Assembly (NCBI GenBank): GCA_045636945.1
Contig: JAZTYO010000036.1
Coordinates: forward strand, 1 to 56,235
Origin: UMGS172 sp045636945
Lineage (GTDB): Bacteria > Bacillota > Clostridia > Oscillospirales > Acutalibacteraceae
Direction of reading: 5' to 3'
DNA length: 56,235 nt
In this document: positions 23,549 to 32,944 of the stretch, in pieces
Layout of the letters: every line of letters starts with the position of its first letter
Position numbering within the stretch: position 1 is the stretch's first letter
Notes under the pieces: model-generated
Seen by the model: the letters and a program-made list of their open reading frames with translations, nothing else
The model's database searches: none
What the model was told of the DNA's origin: nothing
Made by a program: the position numbers and the translations under genes

Positions 23549-25879
23549 TTATTTGCTTTTAACCACTGTGACGGTCGAATCACTCATACATTTAACTGTT
23601 AGTTTTATATCGGTTTCGGGGATGTAAACGGTATGTTTTCCATCCTTTGCTTCGTACATAACAGGAATCACGTCATCAAAGGTTTCTACATCTATTTGTG
23701 TTCTGCCATCGCTTTCAAAGGGGTATACTCTGATTTCTAAACTGTCGATATTTTTCTCGTTGACATAGTTCATTCGAGGACCAACGGGAATAACAGAGCC
23801 TTCTCTTACATAAAGCGGCAGTATATCCAAATCGGCAACGATGTCCATCCATTTTCCGCCAACAATACGCTCACCGGTATGCCAATCGGTCCAAACGCCC
23901 TCAGGCAGATAAACGCTACGCTTGTTATCTTCTGTGTATATGGGAGCAACAAGCAGAGAATCACCCGACATATATTCGTCCTCAATATTCCATACGTTGG
24001 GGTCGTTTTGATACTCCATAGCTAAAGCCCTGGTTACAGGAAGTGACGTTTCACAGCACTTTCTGGCCTGTGCCCAAAGGTAGGGGAGAAGCGAATATCT
24101 CATATCGAGGTACTTTTTACAAATGTCAATACATTCATCGCTGTATTTATACAGTTCTCGGTCGCCACCGCCGTGTATTCTTATGTGTGACATAAGAACA
24201 CTGAACTGCATCCAACGAATCAACAATATGCCATTGGTACGTCCTAAAAAACCGCCAACATCCTGACTCCAGAACGGGAAACCGCACATGCCAAAGGACA
24301 AACCGCCAACAAGTTGGGGTATGATATTTGCCAAATTCGGGCTACTATCACCGCCCCAATAAAGCGGGTAGCGTTGGTTACCTGCATAGGCAGACCTTCC
24401 CCAAACTACCGCTTCATCGCCGAAGTATTCAGAGGTCACTTCATATGCAACCTTGTTATAAAGCAGGGGATAGAGGTTGTGCATTTTATATCCGGGAGTG
24501 CCGTCATAATAAACACCGTCCGAAGGAGCAGCCTCGCCAAAATCGGTTTTTATGACACTTACGCCTACATCGAAAAGTCTTCTGAGTATATTTTTATAAA
24601 CCTCTATTGCGTTAGGATTTGTGAAATCTATAACTCCGACAGGGTCAGGACTGTTGCGTAAAATCGCGCCAAGGGTTCGAAGGTCGTACATCTCACCATC
24701 CTTGTTTTTTACAAAGCCGTCAACCGCTTTGAATTCGTCAAAAGCCCTTGAGCCAAAACGCACATAGGGCAACTGCCATAGTGAAAGATGAACACCGTTT
24801 TCTTTAAGTTCCTTTGTTAAACCTTCTGGGTCGGAGAATCTGTCTTTGTCAAACTCATAGTCACAGAACCATTCGGTCTTGAACCAATGCGTGTCGACAT
24901 GTATAAGGTCCATAGGAATTTGCTTTTTACGCATGTTATGTACAATATCCAATAATTCCTCGGCACTGTGATAGGTTATTTTACTTTGCCAATAACCAAA
25001 GCTCCATTTTGCAGGCATAGATGATCTTCCGGTAAGCAAAGTGTAATTGCCGATAATATCTTTAATGCTTCCGGTGAAGATGTAATAATCAAGGAAGTTG
25101 TCCTGAATTGTCGCCTGAATGTCACCGGCATACATACTTCCCACAAAGAAGGTCATGTATGAAGAATGGTTGAAGAAAACTCCGTAACCGTTTGTGGAGA
25201 CATAGAAAGGTACATTTTTATACGTTCTAGGTGTTCCTATTCCGATTCCGTCCTGGGTATCAAATTCAATGGTCTGACCAACTTTGTTAAGCTTTATAAA
25301 CTTTTCACCAAAGCCATATATAGCTTCGTGGGAAGAAAGTGCAAAGTTTTCAGTCGCAACGGGCACAGTTTCCCCTTTAATATAGCAAAGACCGGTGTTA
25401 AGCGAATCACGAACATTGAAAAAGTTTTTTTCAAAACCGCCGACTTTGATGCTTTTGCCTGTGCAGGTGTTATATACGGTAAGACTGTAGGGGTTTAGTG
25501 CTATGGTTATAACAAGGTTGCCACAGCAAGCCGTAACAGTATTATTTTCTTCTTTTACCTGCATGTTTGTGCCAACATCAAGGCTTCCTGTTACCATAGG
25601 GGTATTGTTTTCTCCGATTTCTTCACCTTTAAAGAATCGGACACGCAAACAGTCTTGCTTAAATACCTCTATGAGCAATCTGCCTGTTGCAACTTCACCC
25701 TGCGCAGATTCTTTCATACGGGCAAACATCTCATCGTCGTCTGATGAGGCTTTTGCAAAATTTTTGATGACCGCGTTTGTTTTGAGCAGTAAACTGTTGT
25801 TTTCAACGGCGACAAGCGTTGCCGATACAACGTTTTCGCGGACATAGTCTTTACTGAGAATTGAATTTGTTGGTAACAT
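23549..25879 (-). CDS. Glycoside hydrolase family 31, alpha-xylosidase/alpha-glucosidase-like
   Basis: The protein has 776 residues, close to E. coli YicI (772). The catalytic nucleophile D446 lies in SVIKTDFGEAAP, the candidate acid/base D511 in LYWGGDSS, and WGRSAYAGNQRYP precedes it. The N-terminal beta domain and the C-terminal beta domains are present. There is no signal peptide, so it acts in the cytoplasm on imported oligosaccharides, with alpha-xylosides most likely from the KTDFGE context. ATG 25879 was chosen for the AAGGGGGAT ribosome site; a longer frame upstream would run into the AraC gene. It is divergent from that AraC gene. Confidence 0.9.
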   Translation of the reverse strand: MLPTNSILSKDYVRENVVSATLVAVENNSLLLKTNAVIKNFAKASSDDDEMFARMKESAQGEVATGRLLIEVFKQDCLRVRFFKGEEIGENNTPMVTGSLDVGTNMQVKEENNTVTACCGNLVITIALNPYSLTVYNTCTGKSIKVGGFEKNFFNVRDSLNTGLCYIKGETVPVATENFALSSHEAIYGFGEKFIKLNKVGQTIEFDTQDGIGIGTPRTYKNVPFYVSTNGYGVFFNHSSYMTFFVGSMYAGDIQATIQDNFLDYYIFTGSIKDIIGNYTLLTGRSSMPAKWSFGYWQSKITYHSAEELLDIVHNMRKKQIPMDLIHVDTHWFKTEWFCDYEFDKDRFSDPEGLTKELKENGVHLSLWQLPYVRFGSRAFDEFKAVDGFVKNKDGEMYDLRTLGAILRNSPDPVGVIDFTNPNAIEVYKNILRRLFDVGVSVIKTDFGEAAPSDGVYYDGTPGYKMHNLYPLLYNKVAYEVTSEYFGDEAVVWGRSAYAGNQRYPLYWGGDSSPNLANIIPQLVGGLSFGMCGFPFWSQDVGGFLGRTNGILLIRWMQFSVLMSHIRIHGGGDRELYKYSDECIDICKKYLDMRYSLLPYLWAQARKCCETSLPVTRALAMEYQNDPNVWNIEDEYMSGDSLLVAPIYTEDNKRSVYLPEGVWTDWHTGERIVGGKWMDIVADLDILPLYVREGSVIPVGPRMNYVNEKNIDSLEIRVYPFESDGRTQIDVETFDDVIPVMYEAKDGKHTVYIPETDIKLTVKCMSDSTVTVVKSK

Positions 25880-26008
25880 GGTTAATATCCCCCTTATTTG
25901 CTGTATTGACTGCAGAATTTGCTTGTGATATAATAATATCATACAAATGTAACATTTTCTATCATTATATTTGCTAAAAACATCATTATATTGAACAATG
26001 AGGCTGAA

Positions 26009-26860
26009 ATGACAAAAGACGCACTTTACAGAGAATCGGTGGTCCACAGAAGTGGAAGTTTGCCAATGAAAATATACAAATCCTCCTACGTTAGATACCA
26101 TTGGCACGATGAGTATGAGTTTTTGGTTTCTAATAATGACGGAGCGCAATGTACCGTCAATGGGCAACAGTTGACCCTGAATAAGGATGATGCATTAATG
26201 ATACGGGGTGGCAAACTGCATTCGTTACATCTTGACCTCGGAAAATCGGTAAATGCCATTGTGGTTCATCCGAAACTTTGGTTGGGGAATGAGTTTGGTG
26301 AGGAGTTTGAAAGGCTTGCATTTCCTACTTTCTTTTCAAAGGATAGTGAGCTCGGAACCGAGGTAATTACGCTTCTAAAGCAGGCAATTGATTGCTACAA
26401 TAATAAACCTTTTGGATACGAATTTCGATTGAAGTCGATTTTCTGCTCTTTGTTTGCTCGTTTCCTTGAACTTGGCGAGTACAAGGAGCAGGATAACATT
26501 GAAAAGCACGATTTTTCCGCAAAGCATCAGCTTTTTGAGTATATTCACACACATTTCTCCGAACAAATCACACTTGATTCACTTTGTGAAGTTGCGCATT
26601 ATAGCAAGTCGTACATCATACGTCTTTTTAAGAAGCATACCGGACAAACGCCTGCTGAATATATCATTCGGTACCGTGTTGAACGTGCAAAAGAGTTACT
26701 TTCAGAAAATTATCGGAATGTGTTGGATGTTTCTCTTGAATGCGGATTTTCAAGTGTCAGTTATTTCATTAAAATCTTCAAGCAATACACCGGAACAACC
26801 CCACATAAATACCTGCAAAATAATGAGCATAACAAAAAAAACTCGGACGGTCAACTGTGA
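26009..26860 (+). CDS. AraC-family transcriptional regulator
   Basis: The protein has 283 residues. A cupin sensor (YHWHDEYEFLVSNNDG) is followed by two helix-turn-helix units ending in CGFSSVSYFIKIFKQYTGTTPHKY. ATG 26009 follows GAGGCTGAA; an upstream TTG is the only alternative. It is divergent from the GH31 gene with 129 bp between starts, so it very likely controls that gene in response to a glycoside. Confidence 0.9.
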   Translation: MTKDALYRESVVHRSGSLPMKIYKSSYVRYHWHDEYEFLVSNNDGAQCTVNGQQLTLNKDDALMIRGGKLHSLHLDLGKSVNAIVVHPKLWLGNEFGEEFERLAFPTFFSKDSELGTEVITLLKQAIDCYNNKPFGYEFRLKSIFCSLFARFLELGEYKEQDNIEKHDFSAKHQLFEYIHTHFSEQITLDSLCEVAHYSKSYIIRLFKKHTGQTPAEYIIRYRVERAKELLSENYRNVLDVSLECGFSSVSYFIKIFKQYTGTTPHKYLQNNEHNKKNSDGQL

Positions 26861-26877
26861 CCGCCCGAGTGGTTTTA
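26841..26877. terminator. Bidirectional terminator between AraC and hydrolase genes
   Basis: ACTCGGACGGTCA pairs with TGACCGCCCGAGT (26841-26853, 26858-26870, one A-C mismatch). The AraC stop codon lies inside the hairpin, and T runs occur on both strands. Confidence 0.7.
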
Positions 26878-27846
26878 TCTATCGTATTTTTGCCAGAAAT
26901 TCTTGATTTTATTTTCGTAAAGTTCCTTGTTTACAAGGTAACTCATACCGTGTTCAGCGCCCACCACTATAAGCAGTTCCTTTTGTGACGGACAGGCTTT
27001 ATAGTTCTCAAAGGTCATATCAATCGGCACAAATCGGTCGTCCGAACCATGGATAAACAAAATGGGAATACGGCAGTTTTGCAAAGCATCCGAGCAGGCA
27101 TAATCCATTGACACCTTGTTTTTCTGTCGGTACATATCCTCGGCGGTGCTTTTGTATATCCCGTAGGGCAGGTGCAAATGCCGTTCAATAACGTGCTTCC
27201 ATATTGCCCTTGGTGAGGAAAAACCGCAATCAGCAATAATGCCTTTTACGTTTTCGGGTAGGTTGAAGCCCGACGTCATTAAAACGGTGGTTGCACCCAT
27301 CGAGATTCCTGCAAGGTAGATGGGCAGCTTGCCGTCGGTGCGTTGGTTAACCCATTTTATCCATTCAAAGCAGTCGTAACGCTCCAAAATGCCAAAGCCC
27401 ATATAATCGCCGTGACTGTCGCCGTGGCTTCGTTGCTCAGCATAAAGCACCGAGCAGTTATTGTCGTGCCAAAAGTCGGATATCGCACCAAAATCCTGCG
27501 ACCACGACGAACGCCAACCGTGCATCGCAATAATGATACGACCGGCATTTTCACATTCGTGCCAGTGACCCACCAAACGAATGCCGTCGTGCGAGGATAT
27601 AGATACCGTTTCACAATCACCGTATTTCAGTTTATCAGAGGCGGATGAAACGCTTTTTAACAGTCGTACGGTTTCTTTTGACCCTATAAATTTATCCCTG
27701 TGGCGGTCGATAGCCTTCGGTGCTTTGCGGTCAAGTGCAATTCTCATAAGATATTTTAGCATAAAACGGTGTACTACGGTAACGGTGGCTATGCCTACAG
27801 TGGTAACACCTGAGATGATTAAGGCTTTTTTAGTAGTTTTCTTCAT
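26875..27846 (-). CDS. Alpha/beta hydrolase with N-terminal membrane anchor
   Basis: The protein has 323 residues. The N-terminus has one hydrophobic segment (KALIISGVTTVGIATVTVVH). The hydrolase core shows the oxyanion region AMHGWRSS, the nucleophile elbow LAGISMGATT, the acid in HGSDDRFVP and the base in GAEHGMS. It resembles Bem46/BAAT-type extended hydrolases of clostridia; the substrate is unknown. ATG 27846 follows GGGAGG. Confidence 0.85.
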   Translation of the reverse strand: MKKTTKKALIISGVTTVGIATVTVVHRFMLKYLMRIALDRKAPKAIDRHRDKFIGSKETVRLLKSVSSASDKLKYGDCETVSISSHDGIRLVGHWHECENAGRIIIAMHGWRSSWSQDFGAISDFWHDNNCSVLYAEQRSHGDSHGDYMGFGILERYDCFEWIKWVNQRTDGKLPIYLAGISMGATTVLMTSGFNLPENVKGIIADCGFSSPRAIWKHVIERHLHLPYGIYKSTAEDMYRQKNKVSMDYACSDALQNCRIPILFIHGSDDRFVPIDMTFENYKACPSQKELLIVVGAEHGMSYLVNKELYENKIKNFWQKYDR

Positions 27847-28027
27847 TTCAATACCTCCCATTTATGTAAGATATTTGTTTTATGAGTTTATTATCCCACT
27901 TTTTTTGAAAACAAACTTAAAAATTTTTATTTTTTTACAATTTTGCGCGCAAGTGATTTTGCACTTGATTTTTTCGTTGCGTGGATATATCATAAACATA
28001 GTACATAATTGCGTAGGAGAGATGTTT

Positions 28028-29386
28028 ATGAAAAAAATATTATGCTTGATGTTGGCGGTTATGCTTCTAATTTCCTGCGTTGTCGGTTGTGGTGGCGACG
28101 GCACATCGTCTGACGTTTCATCGACTGTAGGTTCGTCGAAGGTTGAAACCGCATTTCAAAAGCCCGAAAATTATGCTTCGGTTGTTTTGGTTACAATTAA
28201 CCCTCAGTTTAAACTTTATCTTGACGTAAACGGCATTGTTTTGGCTGTCGAGTCGGTCAATGAGGATGCAAAATCCATTGAATCAAAAATAACCTTTGAA
28301 AAGCAGAAGGTTGAAGCCGTAGTCTGCAACCTTATCTCTGCTGCTAATGACAGCGGTTTTGTAAAGGCGGATGCAAAAATTGATATAAAGGTAACCGAGG
28401 TTGTGGATAACACTGTTGCTGCCGCCGAGATTCTGGAGGATATCAAGACTGTGGCAAGCGATAAGTTGACCGAGCTTGATATTAAAGCGGAAATCACCGT
28501 GGCGGTCGATACCAACACCGAGGAACCGACCCAAAGCGAGGATATTACCTCGGATACAACCTCGAACACGACCTCTGTGCCCGATGAAAACACAGCATGT
28601 GTGCATAAAAACATCAAAGCAAAGCCTGTTTCCACAGGTAAAAATATTATTGACAGTTCAAAGTATGATATGATTAACCATGCCAAGGTATGTGCTGATT
28701 GCGGTGAGCGGGTTCAACTTGAAAAGCATACCGTTTCGGGTGAAAAGTGTACGGCTTGCGGACAGAATAATTTTGCACAGTCAAACATTTATCCCATGAG
28801 TGCGGGCGTATCCGGCATTGACGGACTTCAAAAAGCCGAAATCAACGACGACGGTTCGATAAGTTATAATCTTATAATCGAAAGCAGCTGGTGGGGAGCT
28901 AATGGCGAAGCCATTGATATGTGGAATTTTAAGATTTCCGAGGCCGATATGCTGAAATCAATCCGCACAACCTTCCTTATGAGTGATGCTGAGTTTGAAA
29001 AACTGAAGCAGCAGGGGAAATATGAGTGCTCATTGGGAACTCAGACCTATTCCGACGGATATTTCTACTGTGCTGACCCTGCGGCGGGTGGTCCCGGAGA
29101 CTACTCACACGAGGTGATCGGTTATAAAGATAGCGAAGGCACGTTCATTATTTATTACGATTATCTAAAGGGCGGCCCCGACGTGGAGGAGTCTGAACAA
29201 GTTCATCAGTATTATTACGCTGTTGAATATACATATAGCGGTGCATCAAATCTGACGATCGCAGGTGTGGTTGAGTATGGTTACGAGAGTCAGCGTATCT
29301 GCGGTTGGAAACCCGTTGTAGAAAGCTTGAGGGTGAAATCAATTAAAAAGGTGACCGATATTTCGGGAATCAATAAAGTAAAATAA
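28028..29386 (+). CDS. Lipoprotein with an RsgI-like extracytoplasmic domain and a zinc-ribbon-like segment
   Basis: The protein has 452 residues. A signal peptide ends in the lipobox VVGC (C21). Residues 47-165 resemble the middle domain of RsgI anti-sigma factors: VTINPQFKLYLDVNG, then a VNEDAKS segment and two helices. That domain is known to self-cleave between Asn and Pro, and the N58-P59 pair is present. A Thr/Ser-rich linker follows, then CADC (222-225) and CTAC (241-244), which look like a zinc ribbon, and a beta-rich tail. Unlike RsgI it has no transmembrane helix and no cytoplasmic sigma-binding part. AGGAG precedes ATG 28028. Confidence 0.75.
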   Translation: MKKILCLMLAVMLLISCVVGCGGDGTSSDVSSTVGSSKVETAFQKPENYASVVLVTINPQFKLYLDVNGIVLAVESVNEDAKSIESKITFEKQKVEAVVCNLISAANDSGFVKADAKIDIKVTEVVDNTVAAAEILEDIKTVASDKLTELDIKAEITVAVDTNTEEPTQSEDITSDTTSNTTSVPDENTACVHKNIKAKPVSTGKNIIDSSKYDMINHAKVCADCGERVQLEKHTVSGEKCTACGQNNFAQSNIYPMSAGVSGIDGLQKAEINDDGSISYNLIIESSWWGANGEAIDMWNFKISEADMLKSIRTTFLMSDAEFEKLKQQGKYECSLGTQTYSDGYFYCADPAAGGPGDYSHEVIGYKDSEGTFIIYYDYLKGGPDVEESEQVHQYYYAVEYTYSGASNLTIAGVVEYGYESQRICGWKPVVESLRVKSIKKVTDISGINKVK

Positions 29387-29393
29387 GCAAAAC

Positions 29394-29430
29394 AAAAGGT
29401 TTGAGGAGTATCTCAAACCTTTTACTTTTT
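29394..29430 (+). terminator. Terminator of the lipoprotein gene
   Basis: A perfect 12-bp stem AAAAGGTTTGAG/CTCAAACCTTTT (29394-29405, 29412-29423), then a T-rich tail. Confidence 0.85.
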
Positions 29431-29469
29431 AAAAAAATCTTAATCGGTTGTTGTATTGTTAAAAATATC

Positions 29470-29498
29470 TTGTAAATTTTTGAGAATAGTGATATTAT
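29470..29498 (+). promoter_or_regulatory. Promoter of the PHP phosphatase gene
   Basis: TTGTAA (29470-29475) - 17 nt - TATTAT (29493-29498), 34 nt before the GTG start. Confidence 0.55.
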
Positions 29499-29532
29499 AT
29501 ACTGTGTATAAGTGTACTTTGGAGGTGTTGGG

Positions 29533-30363
29533 GTGTCTTATAAAAATCTTTTAGATATGCACGTCCATTCCGATAATTCGCACGATGCACACCATTCGGT
29601 GACACTCGTTTGTGAAAAGGCGGTGGCTAAGGGGCTTCGTGCCATTGCCGTGACCGATCATTGCAACATCATCGACTATTATAAAGATAAACAGAACATC
29701 ATTTGCCGTCAGGCAGCGTTTGAGGTTAAAAAAGCTGCCGACGTCTTTAACGGACAGTTGATTGTGTCATGCGGTATCGAGCTTGGTTCGCCTGCAAGAG
29801 ATGATGATGCGGTCAAGGACGTTCTCAAGAATAAGTTCGACTTTGTTGTGGCTTCGGTTCACCGTATAAAAGGCAAGAAGAAGAGCTTCAGATATTACGA
29901 TTGCAACCGAGAAAACAATGCACCCGAGTTACTGATTCCGAGATACCTTGATGAAATTTTGGAAACGGTACAGTGGAACGGTTTTGACAGTCTTGCACAC
30001 CTTACATACCCGTTGAGATATTTTCCTGCCGAAAAGCTGGCCAACTTTGATTTTTGGCAGTACCGCGACCGAATCGAGCTGATACTGCAATTATTGGCTC
30101 AGAACGGCAAGGCTTTGGAGATAAACACCAAATGCGAGCCGTTTGAAATGAACGGCAAAGCCTATAACTTCCACCCCGATTTTGAAATTGCAAAACGATT
30201 CCGTGAGCTTGGCGGAGAGTATATCACCGTAGGCTCCGATGCCCACAGTGCCTACGACGTGGGCAACCGAATTGCCGATGCCTACGACTTGGCTTTGGAG
30301 GCAGGCTTTAAGTTTGTTACACTTTATCAACACAGAACACCACTGTCTGTAAAGATAGTTTAG
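29533..30363 (+). CDS. PHP-domain phosphatase (histidinol-phosphatase HisK-like)
   Basis: The protein has 276 residues. The PHP metal site is visible as DMHVHSDNSHDA near the start, AVTDHCN, a CGIELGS motif, VVASVHRIKG, and VGSDAHSAYDVG near the end. Members hydrolyse histidinol phosphate or related phosphoesters; no other histidine genes are nearby, so the substrate is open. GTG 29533 follows GGAGG at the best spacing; a GTG at 29512 overlaps the ribosome site. Confidence 0.85.
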   Translation: MSYKNLLDMHVHSDNSHDAHHSVTLVCEKAVAKGLRAIAVTDHCNIIDYYKDKQNIICRQAAFEVKKAADVFNGQLIVSCGIELGSPARDDDAVKDVLKNKFDFVVASVHRIKGKKKSFRYYDCNRENNAPELLIPRYLDEILETVQWNGFDSLAHLTYPLRYFPAEKLANFDFWQYRDRIELILQLLAQNGKALEINTKCEPFEMNGKAYNFHPDFEIAKRFRELGGEYITVGSDAHSAYDVGNRIADAYDLALEAGFKFVTLYQHRTPLSVKIV

Positions 30364-30384
30364 GATGGTTTAAGGAGAAAAATT

Positions 30385-30867
30385 ATGAACGTAAAATTGT
30401 TGAAATTACTGTGCAAAAACGCGAGATACACCTTGCACGAGCTTTCGGTTATGACAGGTCTTACTGAGGACAACGTTAAACTTCAGGTTAATGAAATGGA
30501 AAAAGAGGGTCTTATCCGCGGTTATAAGGCGGTTATTGACTGGGAACGTCTTGATAGTGCAATGGTTTCGGCCATTATCGAGCTTAAGGTTGAGCCCCAG
30601 CCTGATGTTGGCTTCGAGCAGATTGCCGAGGAGGTCAAGAAATATTCCGAGGTTGAGAGCGTTTACCTTATGTCGGGTGGTTATGACCTTTGCGTTATCG
30701 TTAAGGGCAAGACCTTCCAAGAGGTTGCGATGTTCGTTGCCAAGCAGTTGGCACCTATGAAGTACGTGGTTTCCACCGCAACACATTTCATTTTGCGTCG
30801 TTATAAGGAAATGGATATTGAGCTTATCGGCGACGTAAAAGACGATAGGGAGAAGTTTTCGTTTTGA
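30385..30867 (+). CDS. Lrp/AsnC-family transcriptional regulator
   Basis: The protein has 160 residues. An N-terminal winged helix (ELSVMTGLTEDNVKLQVNEME) precedes an RAM effector domain with the glycine-rich SGGYDLCVIV turn. It responds to amino acids in known members. AAGGAG precedes ATG 30385. The stop overlaps the TTG start of the aminotransferase by 4 nt, so regulator and enzyme are coupled. Confidence 0.92.
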   Translation: MNVKLLKLLCKNARYTLHELSVMTGLTEDNVKLQVNEMEKEGLIRGYKAVIDWERLDSAMVSAIIELKVEPQPDVGFEQIAEEVKKYSEVESVYLMSGGYDLCVIVKGKTFQEVAMFVAKQLAPMKYVVSTATHFILRRYKEMDIELIGDVKDDREKFSF

Positions 30868-32036
30868 TAGATTATAATAAATTGTTGAACCCCACGGTAC
30901 TTGAAATCAAACCGTCGGGTATCAGAAAGTTTTTTGATATTGCCGCCGAAATGGATGACGTCATTTCTTTGGGTGTCGGTGAGCCCGATTTCCAGACTCC
31001 TTGGCACATCCGACAGGCAGGTATAAAATCGTTGCAGGACGGCAAGACCAAATATACCTCAAATTGGGGTATTATGGAGCTTCGTAAAGCCGTAAGCGGC
31101 TATATGAAGGAGCAGATTGGCTGTGAGTATGACCCCCAAACCGAGGTGCTTATCTCGGTTGGCGGCAGTGAGGCTATCGACGGTGCTGTCCGTGCTCTTG
31201 TTGGCCACGGCGACGAGGTTTTGATTATTCAGCCGAGTTTTGTCTGCTACGAGCCTATTGTAAAATTGGCAGGTGGTGTGCCTGTAATCATTCCCACCAA
31301 GGCAGAAAATCAGTTCAGACTGACTGCCGAAGAACTTAAGAGTCATATAACCGACCGTACAAAATTACTTGTACTGCCGTATCCCGGAAACCCCACGGGT
31401 GCTATTATGGAACGCTCCGACCTTGAGGCCATTGCCGAGGTTTTGAGAGGTACCGATATTGCTGTTATTTCGGATGAAATTTATTCCGAGCTTACATATA
31501 CCGGTAAAAAGCACGTTTCCATCGCATCGCTTGACGGTATGCAGGAAAGAACGGTTGTTATCAACGGCTTCTCCAAGACCTATTCTATGACGGGTTGGAG
31601 ATTGGGTTTTGCCTGCGGTCCCCAACCTATTTTGCAGCAGATGACCAAAATTCACCAGTTTGCAATTATGTCGGCACCGACAACCTCGCAGTATGCCGCT
31701 ATCGAGGCTCTAAAAAACGGTCGTCCCGATATTGAGGCAATGGTTGAGGAATATGATATGCGTCGCCGTCTTATCGTTGACGGATTTAACGCTTTGGGTC
31801 TTGAGTGCTTTGAGCCTAAAGGTGCTTTCTATGCTTTCCCAAGCATCAAGTCAACGGGTCTTTCGTCCGAGGAATTCTGTGAACGATTGCTTTATTCCAA
31901 AAAGGTTGCTATCGTTCCCGGTAACGCTTTCGGGGAAAGCGGTGAAGGTCACGTAAGAGCATCCTATTGCTACTCGGTTGACCATATCAAGGAAGCATTG
32001 CGCCGAATCGGTGAATTTTTGGAAGAGATAAAATGA
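30864..32036 (+). CDS. Class I/II PLP-dependent aminotransferase
   Basis: The protein has 390 residues. The fold-type I residues are present: N176 (GNPTGA), D204 and Y207 (SDEIYSEL), and the Schiff-base lysine K238 in GFSKTYSMTGWRLG. It resembles the clostridial aspartate/aromatic aminotransferase group that is commonly paired with an Lrp regulator. TTG 30864 overlaps the Lrp stop, and the distal end overlaps ispE by 4 nt. The amino acid specificity is not readable. Confidence 0.9.
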   Translation: MIDYNKLLNPTVLEIKPSGIRKFFDIAAEMDDVISLGVGEPDFQTPWHIRQAGIKSLQDGKTKYTSNWGIMELRKAVSGYMKEQIGCEYDPQTEVLISVGGSEAIDGAVRALVGHGDEVLIIQPSFVCYEPIVKLAGGVPVIIPTKAENQFRLTAEELKSHITDRTKLLVLPYPGNPTGAIMERSDLEAIAEVLRGTDIAVISDEIYSELTYTGKKHVSIASLDGMQERTVVINGFSKTYSMTGWRLGFACGPQPILQQMTKIHQFAIMSAPTTSQYAAIEALKNGRPDIEAMVEEYDMRRRLIVDGFNALGLECFEPKGAFYAFPSIKSTGLSSEEFCERLLYSKKVAIVPGNAFGESGEGHVRASYCYSVDHIKEALRRIGEFLEEIK

Positions 32037-32887
32037 AGATAAAAGCTAACGCAAAGGTTAATTTGTCGCTCGATGTGACGGGTAAACGTGCCGACGGGTA
32101 TCACACCTTGGAATCGGTTTTTCAATCGGTATCGTTGTGCGATTATCTGACCATAACGCTTTCCGACGGAATTTCGGTCACTTGCTCAAACGATTCGATT
32201 TGCGGTGAGGATAACCTGTGTTTTAAGGCGGCAAAGTTGTTTTTTGAAAAAGGAAACGTTCAATCGGGTGCCGAGATTTTTATTGAAAAGCATATCCCGT
32301 TGGCAGGAGGACTTGGCGGAGGCAGTGCTGATGCCGCCGCAACGCTTGTGGCTTTGAACGAGCTTTGTGACCGACCGCTGACACAAGACGAGCTTTTAAA
32401 AATCTCATTGCAGCTTGGTGCCGACGTGCCGTTTTGTATGTTGGGCGGAACAAAGCTGTGCGAGGGCATCGGCGAGATTATGACCAACCTTGATGCCTTG
32501 CCCGAGTGTTTCATTATTGTTGCCAAAAAGGGACAAAAATCCTCAACGGGTGATATGTATCGTGCTTTGGATTCCAACTCTCAGCGCAAAAGACCCGATA
32601 CAAACGGTATGATAAACGGTTTGAAGCAGGGGAATTTGGAAATCGCATTGAAGGGTGCTTACAACTGCTTTGAATCGGTCTGCGATGCCGATGCTTTAAA
32701 CGAGGCCAAAGCGATAGCAAAGGAAAATTATGCTTTGTATTGTGGACTTTCGGGAGCAGGTCCCTCGGTAATAACCGTAACCGAGGAGAGAAAAACTGCC
32801 GAAATAATTGCCGAAACACTTAAAAACAAAGGCTTTGAAACCTTTGTGGCAACACCTTGTAAATGCGGTGTTGAAATAATTGAATAA
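32033..32887 (+). CDS. ispE: 4-diphosphocytidyl-2-C-methyl-D-erythritol kinase
   Basis: The protein has 284 residues, the normal length. It opens KANAKVNLSLDVTGKRADGY, has the GHMP ATP loop PLAGGLGGGSADAAA, and ends with SGAGPSV. It carries out the fourth step of the methylerythritol phosphate pathway to isoprenoids. The ATG overlaps the aminotransferase stop (ATGA). It is the last gene before a strong hairpin. Confidence 0.95.
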   Translation: MKIKANAKVNLSLDVTGKRADGYHTLESVFQSVSLCDYLTITLSDGISVTCSNDSICGEDNLCFKAAKLFFEKGNVQSGAEIFIEKHIPLAGGLGGGSADAAATLVALNELCDRPLTQDELLKISLQLGADVPFCMLGGTKLCEGIGEIMTNLDALPECFIIVAKKGQKSSTGDMYRALDSNSQRKRPDTNGMINGLKQGNLEIALKGAYNCFESVCDADALNEAKAIAKENYALYCGLSGAGPSVITVTEERKTAEIIAETLKNKGFETFVATPCKCGVEIIE

Positions 32888-32894
32888 ATCTTGA

Positions 32895-32944
32895 CACTTC
32901 TGCCAATATTTTCCTCACAAAGAAAATATGGCAGGAGTGTTTTT
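32895..32944 (+). terminator. Strong hairpin between ispE and spoIIR that also covers the spoIIR ribosome site
   Basis: Arms 32895-32913 and 32922-32939 pair over 18 positions with one bulge and one G-T pair, and TTTTT follows. The right arm contains AGGAG (32933-32937), which is the ribosome site for the ATG at 32945. It can act as the ispE terminator; in any read-through transcript it would hide the spoIIR ribosome site. Confidence 0.75.
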
